From Bacteroidota bacterium (lineage in GTDB: Bacteria; Bacteroidota; Bacteroidia; Chitinophagales; Saprospiraceae), in NCBI GenBank assembly GCA_963169455.1, contig CAUJDW010000158.1, forward strand, positions 17,102 through 81,101: 64,000 nt of DNA, read 5' to 3'. Below the pieces are notes generated by a model. The model saw only the letters and a program-made list of their open reading frames with translations. It did not search any database and was not told the origin of the DNA. Positions within the stretch are counted from its first letter, which is position 1, and each line of letters starts with the position of its first letter. Made by a program: the position numbers and the translations under genes. Shown piece after piece: positions 37,270 to 45,600 of the stretch.

Positions 37270-38124
37270 CTAATAAATAACTTCCGCCCATTTCTTCCCG
37301 GCGACCAGTTCCGCTTTCCGGGTTTCCCATTTCTCCTTCGACCCCAGGATGTTGGAGAAGGCCTTGTCCAGCATATCGCGGATCTTTTCATAACCCGCCA
37401 CGTAGATATGGGTATTGGCCTGCGACAGCATCTCGACGATCTCTGCGGCCCTGGCCTCTATGGCCTTGTCCAGGGCGATGGGGTCCGACCAGTGGGGGCG
37501 GGGGCTCAGGGCATGGAAAGCCTCGAAGGTTTCCTCGTCGTAGTAATTGGTCAGGTCGCCGTCCTTGTCGTTCAGGTAGAGCAGTTCCAGGCCGCTGCGG
37601 GCTCCGTAAAACAGCCTGATCCTGCCTTTCCAGTCTTTCACGTTCCTGTAGATATTTTTTACAAATGCCCGGAAGGGAGCGATGCCCGTGCCCATGCCGA
37701 TCAGGATGAGGTTCGAGTTTTTATCTTCAGGGACTACGAAGGGCAGTTCGAACGGCCCGGTGATGGTGACCTCGTCGCCGGGCTTCCGGTCGCAGAGGTA
37801 ATTGGAAGCGACACCCTGATAGAGCTCCCCGCTGAAATCGTCCACATACGAGCAGCGTTTCACCAGCATGGTGATGAGCTGTTTGCCGTTCTCTTTGGCG
37901 GGCAGGTCGGCCACGCTGTAGAGGCGGTGGTGGGATGTTTTGCCGAACTCACCCGAAGTTCTGACCAGCACGCCGAAGCTCTGGTCAACCTGGCATTCGA
38001 AACCAGGCTCCACCTCCAGCTGGATTTCCCGGACTTCTTCGGTGTCCCGGGGCGTCAGGCGTTCCGTCTTCTTGACGGTTGCTTTATATTTTTTCTCCGT
38101 ATTAAAGTCTGCTAAATGTGCCAT
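37270..38124 (-). CDS. Plant-type ferredoxin-NAD(P)+ reductase-like flavoprotein
   Basis: Predicted 284-residue FAD enzyme. The FAD-binding motif RxYS appears as 'SHHRLYSVADLP', the NAD(P)-binding segment as 'LILIGMGTGIAPFRAFV', and the protein ends in a Tyr ('KKWAEVIY'), the aromatic residue that stacks on FAD in plant-type ferredoxin-NADP reductases. It lacks a [2Fe-2S] domain, so it needs ferredoxin or another Fe-S partner. Location between rnfA and rnfB in one operon suggests it links the Rnf/PFOR ferredoxin pool with NAD(P)H. The NADP versus NAD preference cannot be read from the sequence. Confidence 0.88.
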   Translation of the reverse strand: MAHLADFNTEKKYKATVKKTERLTPRDTEEVREIQLEVEPGFECQVDQSFGVLVRTSGEFGKTSHHRLYSVADLPAKENGKQLITMLVKRCSYVDDFSGELYQGVASNYLCDRKPGDEVTITGPFELPFVVPEDKNSNLILIGMGTGIAPFRAFVKNIYRNVKDWKGRIRLFYGARSGLELLYLNDKDGDLTNYYDEETFEAFHALSPRPHWSDPIALDKAIEARAAEIVEMLSQANTHIYVAGYEKIRDMLDKAFSNILGSKEKWETRKAELVAGKKWAEVIY

Positions 38125-38152
38125 AACTTCTATGCTTGATTTTTAGTGTATT

Positions 38153-38350
38153 TCATTTCGCCGTCGATTGGCTGCGCTTGTTTTCGCAGGCGGTGGTGCA
38201 GCCGCAGTTCCCGCAGCCCCCTCTGCCCGCCAATACATCCTCGTCAGAGATGTAATCGGCAAATGACCTTTTCCACCTGGATTGTACGATCACCCAGATA
38301 GCCATCAGGAGAATCATGCCGCCAACTCCAATCATCAAAGATCCGATCAT
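38153..38350 (-). CDS. Cys-rich small membrane protein, NqrM-like
   Basis: Predicted 65-residue protein with one membrane helix ('IGVGGMILLMAIWVIVQSRW') and a C-terminal Cys-rich tail 'GGCGNCGCTTACENK' (four Cys). The layout is that of NqrM, the factor needed to insert iron into the NqrD/NqrE pair of Na+-NQR, and of FeoB-associated Cys-rich peptides. RnfA and RnfE are the homologs of NqrE and NqrD, and this gene lies just downstream of rnfA, so an iron-delivery role for Rnf is a reasonable inference. Not a usual member of rnf operons. Confidence 0.7.
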   Translation of the reverse strand: MIGSLMIGVGGMILLMAIWVIVQSRWKRSFADYISDEDVLAGRGGCGNCGCTTACENKRSQSTAK

Positions 38351-38371
38351 GCCTTTCTAATTTTGTTGTGG

Positions 38372-38953
38372 TTAACTGCCCAGGCCGGCAAAGCCCATGA
38401 ATGACAGGGACAGGATGCCCGCGATCAGCAGGGTCAGCGCGGCGCCTTTCACCACGCTGGGAACATCCGCAAAATCGAGTTGCTCGCGCAGGCCGGCCAT
38501 GAGCACCAGGGCAAAGGTAAAACCGGCGCCGGCGCCCAGGGCGTAAACGAAGCTTTCGACAAACCCGTAGCCCTTGTTCGTCTGGAACAGCGCCAGGCCA
38601 AGAATGGCGCAGTTGGTGGTGATCAGGGGCAGAAATATGCCCAGCGCCCGAAACAGCGCGGGGCTCATTTTCTTGATGAACATTTCCACCAGTTGAACCG
38701 TGGAAGCGATGACCACGATGTAGCTGATCAACTGCAGGAAGGGCGCATTGATGGCTATCAGCAGGCTGTGTATGCCGTAGGCGCACATCGAGCTGATGAG
38801 CATCACGAATGTCACGGCGCCCCCCATTTTGGTGGCTGTCCCCATTTTGCCGGAAACGCCCAGAAAGGGACAGATGCCCAGAAAATAGGCCAACACGAAA
38901 TTGTTGATCAGGCTCGCATTGATAAAAATGTACCAGAGTGATTCCGATTTCAT
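38372..38953 (-). CDS. rnfA: Rnf complex subunit A
   Basis: Predicted 193-residue integral membrane protein with six hydrophobic segments. Characteristic are 'NNFVLAYFLGICPFLGVSGK', 'MSPALFRALGIFLPLITTNC', and 'GAGAGFTFALVLMAGLREQL'. The conserved Cys residues in 'GICPFLG' and 'TTNCAILG' are ligands of the intramembrane Fe centre shared with RnfE. Starts within the stop of rnfE (four-base ATGA overlap). Confidence 0.95.
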   Translation of the reverse strand: MKSESLWYIFINASLINNFVLAYFLGICPFLGVSGKMGTATKMGGAVTFVMLISSMCAYGIHSLLIAINAPFLQLISYIVVIASTVQLVEMFIKKMSPALFRALGIFLPLITTNCAILGLALFQTNKGYGFVESFVYALGAGAGFTFALVLMAGLREQLDFADVPSVVKGAALTLLIAGILSLSFMGFAGLGS

Positions 38954-39606
38954 GCTTTTGCCCTTTTTTCCTTTAACGCATTAAAAAAGAGTAACCAGGC
39001 CGCCAGGGTGAAAAACCCGCCTGCGGGAAGTATCATGATGATCCATTCCTGAAAACTGTCGGGGAAAAGTGCGAAACCGAAAATGCTTCCGTTTCCCAGC
39101 AATTCTCTGACGCCACCCAGGCAGAACAGGGCGAAGGTAAAGCCCAGCCCCATGCCCAGCCCATCCAGGAAAGACCTTCCCATGTTGTTTTTGGAGGCAA
39201 ATGCCTCTGCCCGGCCGAGGATCACACAGTTCACCACGATGAGCGAAATAAAGGCGCCCAGGCTCTTGTGCAGGTCAATGCTGATGGCCTGGATCAGGTA
39301 GTCCGTCACCGTAACGAAAGAGGCGATGATCAATATGTAGGAAGCGATGCGCACCTGTTTGGGGATAAAGTTCCGCAGGGAGGAAACCAGCATGTTGGAC
39401 ATCAGCAACACGAAGGTGGTCGCCAGGCCCATGGCCATGGCGTTCATGGCGGTATTGGAGACGGCCAGCGTCGGGCACATGCCCAGCACCTGGACAAAAA
39501 CGGGGTTCTCCCGCCACAGGCCCTTGATGAACTCGTCCGTAGAAGGGCTGTTCCTCAAGGTCGCCATGAAACCCGTCTCCGCCTTATCCTTAGTCAGATT
39601 ACCCAT
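38950..39606 (-). CDS. rnfE: Rnf complex subunit E
   Basis: Predicted 218-residue membrane subunit paired with RnfA. Motifs are 'ENPVFVQVLGMCPTLAVSNT' (Cys ligand), 'ISLIVVNCVILGRAEAFASK' (second Cys) and 'GLGMGLGFTFALFCLGGVRE'. Six transmembrane segments. Follows rnfG by 12 bp and overlaps rnfA by four bases, consistent with tight coupling. Confidence 0.95.
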   Translation of the reverse strand: MGNLTKDKAETGFMATLRNSPSTDEFIKGLWRENPVFVQVLGMCPTLAVSNTAMNAMAMGLATTFVLLMSNMLVSSLRNFIPKQVRIASYILIIASFVTVTDYLIQAISIDLHKSLGAFISLIVVNCVILGRAEAFASKNNMGRSFLDGLGMGLGFTFALFCLGGVRELLGNGSIFGFALFPDSFQEWIIMILPAGGFFTLAAWLLFFNALKEKRAKA

Positions 39607-39618
39607 TTTCCGTTTTTT

Positions 39619-40311
39619 TCACTTGTCATTTTTTTGCACGAAAACCTGCTGGTTCTTGTAGATCAGCGGAACCCAATGCTCGGTGCTGGCAGCAATGATA
39701 TTCCCGATCGCCCTGGATGAAATGGTGGCGCCGGTGATGCCGTCAACCTCCCAGGGGTTTTCCTTGGCCCCGTTTTTTACCGTGACGGCTTTGTTCCGCA
39801 CTGCGCTGCCGTCCTCGCTCAGCGAGACGTCAAATGCGGCGAAGTTGGCCAGGAAATCGGGGTCTTTCTCGATTTTGTCGCCCAGCCCGGGCGTCTCTTT
39901 GCTCTCCAGGACGAAAAAGCCGACGATCGCTTGTTTTTCGGGGTCGTAGCCGTAAAGGATGCGCAGTATATCGGCAAAGCCCATGCCGCTGGCTTCCACC
40001 GCTACGCCCAGCAGTTTGCCGTTTTCATCATAACCGGCGTAAATAAGCTCCGCGCCTTTTTCTTCCCCGCTGGCTGGGGCGAAGTTGCCATCCGGGCCGA
40101 GTTTGTAAGTTTGTTTGGCCACCATGCCGGGGATTACCTTGAAGATGGCTTTCTCCAAAGCTTCCGCTTTGTTTTTCTCTATGGCTGGCCCTGTTCCCTC
40201 AAACGCCAGTACGATCATCAGGGCGCAGAAAATCCCGATCCCCACCATGGCCCGAAGCATTTTCATGCTGTCGGCGGCTTCTATTGTTTGTGCCGGATTT
40301 TTTTCGTTCAT
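39619..40311 (-). CDS. rnfG: Rnf complex subunit G (FMN-binding)
   Basis: Predicted 230-residue subunit. One membrane helix near the N-terminus ('MVGIGIFCALMIVLAFEGTG') and a periplasmic FMN-binding domain; the flavinylation Thr is in the motif 'DGITGATISSRA' near residue 197. Covalent FMN attachment requires ApbE, whose gene is not in the window. Overlaps rnfD by four bases. Confidence 0.95.
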   Translation of the reverse strand: MNEKNPAQTIEAADSMKMLRAMVGIGIFCALMIVLAFEGTGPAIEKNKAEALEKAIFKVIPGMVAKQTYKLGPDGNFAPASGEEKGAELIYAGYDENGKLLGVAVEASGMGFADILRILYGYDPEKQAIVGFFVLESKETPGLGDKIEKDPDFLANFAAFDVSLSEDGSAVRNKAVTVKNGAKENPWEVDGITGATISSRAIGNIIAASTEHWVPLIYKNQQVFVQKNDK

Positions 40312-41324
40312 GATCGTTTGCTTTTTGACGTTCCGTAAACCCTTGGCCTGATCATGTTGTCAATATGCGGCGAAATGGCGTTGGCCAGCAGGATCGCGTA
40401 CATCACCCCTTCGGGCAGGCCGCCCCAGATGCGGATCACGACGACGAGCAGCCCAATGATAAAGCCGTATATCACGACCCCCAGCGATGTGATCGGGGAG
40501 GCCACCATATCGGTTGCCATAAAGACGGCGCCGAGCATCAGCCCTCCCGAAAAGAGCATAAAAACCGGGCTCGGGTACTCCTGTTTGTCAATCAGGTACA
40601 GGATGCCGCTCAACACATATACCGTAGCGAAGATGGCGATCGGAATGCGCCAGTTCATCATTTTCCTGGCCGCCAGATAGAGCCCGCCCAGCAGGATCAG
40701 CACGGCGCAGGTCTCACCCGTGGAGCCGCTAATCAGCCCAAGCGCCAGCTCGGAAGTGCCGGTGGTTACCTGGTCGAACTTGAAGGCGGCCAGCGGGGTG
40801 GCGCCGGTGCTGGCGTCAACCGCGGGCTCCAAAAAGGGGAGGGTGAAGGTGGAAACGGAAACCGTGGAAAAGCGGTTGGGCAGAAAGGCCGGATACCAGG
40901 TGGTTATGGCGACGGGAAATGCGGCCTGCAATACGGCCCGGCCTACCAGGGCGGGGTTGAATACATTGTAGCCCAGCCCGCCGAATATGAACTTGCCGAG
41001 GGCGATCGCAATGACGCCTCCGAAAAAGGCCATCCACAGGGGGAAGTTAGGCGGCAGGGTGAGCCCCAGCAACAAGCCGGTTATGGCCGCCGACCAATCG
41101 GATATGGTGCTTTTTTTTTTCGAAAACCTGCACAGGAAGTGCTCCGTGGCCACACTGGAGGCCAGGGTGGTAAGCAGCACCAGCAGGGCGCTCATGCCGA
41201 ACGAATACACTGCGAAAAGCGCGACGGGCAACAGGGCCCACACGACGTTCTGCATGATCGCATCGGTGCTCAGGCCTTTTACGATATGAGGCGATGTGCT
41301 GATATTCAGCGTTTTGTTCAGCAT
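40308..41324 (-). CDS. rnfD: Rnf complex subunit D
   Basis: Predicted 338-residue membrane subunit with about ten helices. Typical parts are 'TSPHIVKGLSTDAIMQNVVW', 'ITGLLLGLTLPPNFPLWMAF', 'GGLGYNVFNPALVGRAVL' and the covalent FMN site in 'DASTGATPLAAFK'. It forms the ion-translocating core with RnfA/E/G. Begins one base after the rnfC stop. Confidence 0.95.
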   Translation of the reverse strand: MLNKTLNISTSPHIVKGLSTDAIMQNVVWALLPVALFAVYSFGMSALLVLLTTLASSVATEHFLCRFSKKKSTISDWSAAITGLLLGLTLPPNFPLWMAFFGGVIAIALGKFIFGGLGYNVFNPALVGRAVLQAAFPVAITTWYPAFLPNRFSTVSVSTFTLPFLEPAVDASTGATPLAAFKFDQVTTGTSELALGLISGSTGETCAVLILLGGLYLAARKMMNWRIPIAIFATVYVLSGILYLIDKQEYPSPVFMLFSGGLMLGAVFMATDMVASPITSLGVVIYGFIIGLLVVVIRIWGGLPEGVMYAILLANAISPHIDNMIRPRVYGTSKSKRS

Positions 41325-41325
41325 G

Positions 41326-42675
41326 TTATGCGTTCGGTTTTGCGGCGGTGCGTTTCCTCACCATCGATTTCGACATCCTGAAATACTGCACCAGCGGAAT
41401 GTGGGAAGGGCATACATAGGAGCACGACCCGCATTCGAAGCAGTCCATCAGGTTGTATGCTTCGGCCATCTGTTCGTAGGCTTCGAATTTTGCCAGGATG
41501 CCCAGTTTGGATGGGTTCAGCGAAATAGGGCATGCATCGACACAGGCCCCGCATTTGATGCAGGGATAGATCTCCTGCGGGCGTTTCACGTCCTTTTCCG
41601 TAAAGGCGACGATGCCCGATGCGCCCTTGACGATGGAAATATCCAGGTTGGAAACCGCCACGCCCATCATGGGCCCGCCCATGTACACTTCGCTGATGTT
41701 TCCATCGACGCCTACCTGTTCCAGAACATAGCGGAGCGGGGTCCCGATGGGGATCAGGTAATTGCCTTTCTTCTTTACGCCCGGCCCGGTAATTGTGATC
41801 ACGCGCTCCTGAATGCCGCGCCCATGCGGCAGCAGGCGCCCGATCTCTGCAGTGGTGGCCACATTGACGACCACCGCCCCCACCTCGATCGGCAGCCCTC
41901 CGGAAGGAACCTCACGGCCGAGGATGGCCGTGATCAGCATTTTTTCTGCTCCCTGCGGGTATTTTACCGGCACGACCTGCACCTCAACCGGAATATCCGG
42001 AGGGATCATTCCGGCCAGGTGATCGGCGGCATCCTGCTTGTTGGCCTCAATGCCGATAACCGCCCTTTCCGCCCCGGTGGCCCTGAGCAGGTAGCGGATG
42101 CCCATGAAGATATCCGCACCCTGTTCCAGCATCACCCGGTGGTCGGTGGTCAGGTAGGGCTCGCATTCGACGCCGTTGATGATCAGCACTTCGCAGTTTT
42201 TCCCTTCCGGGATCTTCAGTTTCACGTGCGTGGGGAAAGCCGCTCCGCCAAGCCCGACGATGCCGGCGTCCTGAATGCCCTGCAGGATCTCTTCCCTGCT
42301 GGCCGTTTCAACATCGACGGGCGCGCCCTCCAGCACTTCCTGGCTGGAAAAGGGGGCGGTCTCCAGGTAAATGCCCGGTGACATTTTACCCGAAATAGTA
42401 GGGACATTGGCGATTTTCCGGACGGTTCCGGAAACGGGCGCGTGCAGGGGAACCGAAACGTAGCCGCCGGCTTTGGCCAGCAGCTGGCCCCTGATCACTT
42501 CCTGCCCTTCCCGCACCGCGATCACCGACGGAGCGCCGATGTGCTGCACCATGGGCAGGATAATGAGCGGCGCGAAGGGGAACTGCCGGATGGGCAGCCC
42601 ATTCGTATCGCTCTTGTGCTCCGGTGGATGCACCCCATGCCGGAAAGTGTTTTTATGGAAATTCAGCAGCCCCAT
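41326..42675 (-). CDS. rnfC: Rnf complex subunit C
   Basis: Predicted 449-residue peripheral subunit that binds NADH/FMN. Visible: 'TFRHGVHPPEHK' at the N-terminus, 'GIVGLGGAAFPTHVKL' (flavin/NAD site), 'LIINGVECEPYLTTDHRVML', and two [4Fe-4S] motifs near the C-terminus, 'CIKCGACVDACPISLNP' and 'CFECGSCSYVCPSHIPL'. The ATG shares one base with the TGA of the oxidoreductase in front (TGATG), so translation is coupled. Confidence 0.96.
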   Translation of the reverse strand: MGLLNFHKNTFRHGVHPPEHKSDTNGLPIRQFPFAPLIILPMVQHIGAPSVIAVREGQEVIRGQLLAKAGGYVSVPLHAPVSGTVRKIANVPTISGKMSPGIYLETAPFSSQEVLEGAPVDVETASREEILQGIQDAGIVGLGGAAFPTHVKLKIPEGKNCEVLIINGVECEPYLTTDHRVMLEQGADIFMGIRYLLRATGAERAVIGIEANKQDAADHLAGMIPPDIPVEVQVVPVKYPQGAEKMLITAILGREVPSGGLPIEVGAVVVNVATTAEIGRLLPHGRGIQERVITITGPGVKKKGNYLIPIGTPLRYVLEQVGVDGNISEVYMGGPMMGVAVSNLDISIVKGASGIVAFTEKDVKRPQEIYPCIKCGACVDACPISLNPSKLGILAKFEAYEQMAEAYNLMDCFECGSCSYVCPSHIPLVQYFRMSKSMVRKRTAAKPNA

Positions 42676-45600
42676 CAGTTGTACTTTTCACCTCTTTTGA
42701 CCCACTTGTCCATGTCCTTCTCCGTACGGTTTGCCGGCAGGCCCGGGTGAATCACCCTGGCCGTGCACTTCTCGGCAGCCTTCACCAGGTCCTGATAAGG
42801 GCCGCCATTGGGATCCTTTATGTATGCCTTCTTATTGCTGTTGTAGGCAAAGATATTGGCATTGATCTTCATACACTCATCGCAGGCGGTGCACTGGTCG
42901 CTCTCCAGCCAGGGCGCCATGTAATCGCCTCCGTTCGCCTGGGCTTTGTCCGGGCTGCTCTCCGGGGCAGTGGGCGCGCCGGCGGCTTCCGTTGCGAGGC
43001 TGACGATGCCGGAGCCATCGCCGCCGGCCAGCTTCATCAGGCCCTGGGCGATCTTGCCGACCACCTCTGCGCGGATCTTGCTCTCTACGTCAACCACTTC
43101 CACTTTCTCCTTGCCGAGGCCCGCCAGGGCGCGCAGCATGATCCAGAAGTCGCGCCTTTCTTCACAGGACTCGACGATCTTCTTGGCGACGAGCACCCGG
43201 CTCAGGTGCTGCTTCCGGTCGACGGCCCAGATGAAGGGGAATTTGCCTTCGCGTTCATCGGCGCCCATTTCGAGGAATTCGGACAAGAGCACCATGTTGT
43301 CGTTCCAGGCGTCGCGCGGCACTTTGCGGAAATGTTTCCGGAAGCGGGCTTCCGTGAGCGCGAAGTCCGCAAAGGTCATGGCCACTTCCATGGATTTTTC
43401 ACGGCCGTTTTCCAGGTATTTCAGCTGGTAGGTAGGCCAGATGCTGTCTATGGCCGGGTTGCCGGACAGGTCAAAAGCATCCTCGGCTTTTACGCCCTTC
43501 TCGGGATTGTATTTGAAAATGGGGTAAGCGCGGGATTCCATGGCCAGTTTTGCCTGGTTCGCCCCCATATCGTCGCCGACGCCGTGTTCCGGCTGGCAGG
43601 TCGTATAGAGGTTGAACAAAGCGGGGCGCCGGGCCATCAGGCCGTCGATGAAGCCTTCGATCATCTGGCTGGTATTGGCCATGGTTGCCTGGAGCACATA
43701 AGTATTCCGGTGCGCCATGGCAATCAGGCCGATCTCCTTCCTGGGTTCGGGTTTGCCCTGCCATACCTTGCCGTACTGGGCCATGTCCGAAATCTGGCCG
43801 ATGAAGCCGGAGGTACAGGCCTGGCCGCCCGTGTTGGAGTAAACCTGGGTGTCTACGACGATGACCTTGATGGGTTTGCCGGAAGCCATCATGCGCGACA
43901 GGTTCTGGAAGCCGATGTCGTACATGGCGCCGTCGCCGCCCAGGGCTACCACCGGCGGGCTCAGCAGCCATTCTTCATCCGTAAACTGTTGCCAGGTGAA
44001 ATAGGTGAAGAAGTCGTCGTGCACGCTGGGGTCGTACTTGCCGCTCAGTTCCAGCTCGGCTTTCCGGATGGCTTTGAACCCATCCGCCATTTTGGCCATG
44101 TGGCCTTCGAAGATGCCCATCGCCATGGAGGTGGAATCCTGGAACAGGTGGTTGGCCCAGGGGAAGGGATAGGGGTTGAAGGGGTAGGTGCTGCCCCATA
44201 CGGAGGTGCAGCCCGTTGCGTTGGTCATCCCCATGGAGGCCCGCCCGTTGCCGGTGGCGCCGTCCGTGTATTTCCATCTCAGGTGCTTGAGTTTTGCCAG
44301 CAGTTGCGTCACATTTTTCAGCCAGTCCTGGTCGATGGGTTCGCTGCCCTGTGCGGATTCAAGCCTTTTGGCGATGCCGGACATGGTCAGGTCGCTGTCG
44401 TGCATCTCCGCGACGATCTTCGACATCATGTCTGCGTCGCCGACGTTGACGGTCTTGATGAGGCGGAACTGGATGTGTTTTTCCAGCCTGTCGATGAGTT
44501 CATCCAGATAGGCGACGTGCTTTTTGATGCGGGGCTGCATCAGCGATTCCACGGTAGCCACGAACAAGTGGATGACCGTTTTTTCGGAACAACCCAGGCA
44601 GGCGCCGTCGCCGCTGGCGAAGCGCAGGTAAGCATCCTTGTTCAGGAGGATGGTTTCGAGCGGCCCGATTTTCTCTTCCAGGTCATCGACGCGGTTGTAC
44701 CTGGCGGGCGTATTGGGCAGGTCCAGCCAGAATTCCCATTCATCCCTCAGCCTGGCCACCGAATCCTCGGTTTGCGTGATCGGCTTCAGGGCGTTGTCGT
44801 CGCATACTGCAACGCATTCCATACAGCCTTTGCAGGTCGTGGGGTTGATGGTGATGCTGAACAGGCCGCCGCTGTTGGGCTGGCTCTTTTCGAAAAGGTC
44901 GAAGTAGGGGCGGGTGAGGGCGAATTTGAATTCGCCCAGTTCTTCCCGGAACCACTCCATTTCCTGCGCCAGTCCGTTATCGCTTTCGCTGATAGCCTGG
45001 TCAATGGCGTCGTTGATCAGTTGGTTGACCGTAGCTCCGTTTCCGGACTCCTTGAAGAGCACGCGGATTTTGGATTCCATCTGGCGCACGGCTTTGGGCA
45101 GGTATTCCGCCTTGCCGTGGTTTTTCTTCACCCGTTTCACCACGGTTTCCAGGACGTCAGACAATTCGCTGACCAGGCCCGGTATGGCTGTATCGGGGCA
45201 GACGGTGTAACACTTGCCGCAGGCCGTGCAGTTGTTGGGTATCCATTCCGGGTGTTCGAAGCGGATGCCGGTCATGTCGCGGAAGAGGGAAGAAACGGCG
45301 GGCATGACGCTCAGGCCGATGAAGGGGTCCGTCAGGTTGTCATTGCCCATGCCGCGCAGGTAGAAGTTGCCCGTCTGATCCCAGAACCTGTGGATATCGC
45401 TCAGGTTGGACTGGCTTTTCGGGATGCCTTTCATCATGGTGGGAACAGGCAGGAGGGGTTCGCCGTTTGATTTTTCGGCATGCCCGGCGCCGAACACCTT
45501 GTTGGTGATTTCGTGCACTTCGTCAAAGCCGCGGCGCACTACCCGCATGTTGTCATCCACCACGCGCTGCCCTTTCCCGCCGAACTTGTGCTGCAACTGT

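Noticed and set aside
42624..45470. Open frame of 948 codons on the plus strand opposite the oxidoreductase gene
   Set aside because: It is the antisense shadow of the PFOR coding sequence, of low-complexity composition and without domains; typical of GC-rich codon usage.
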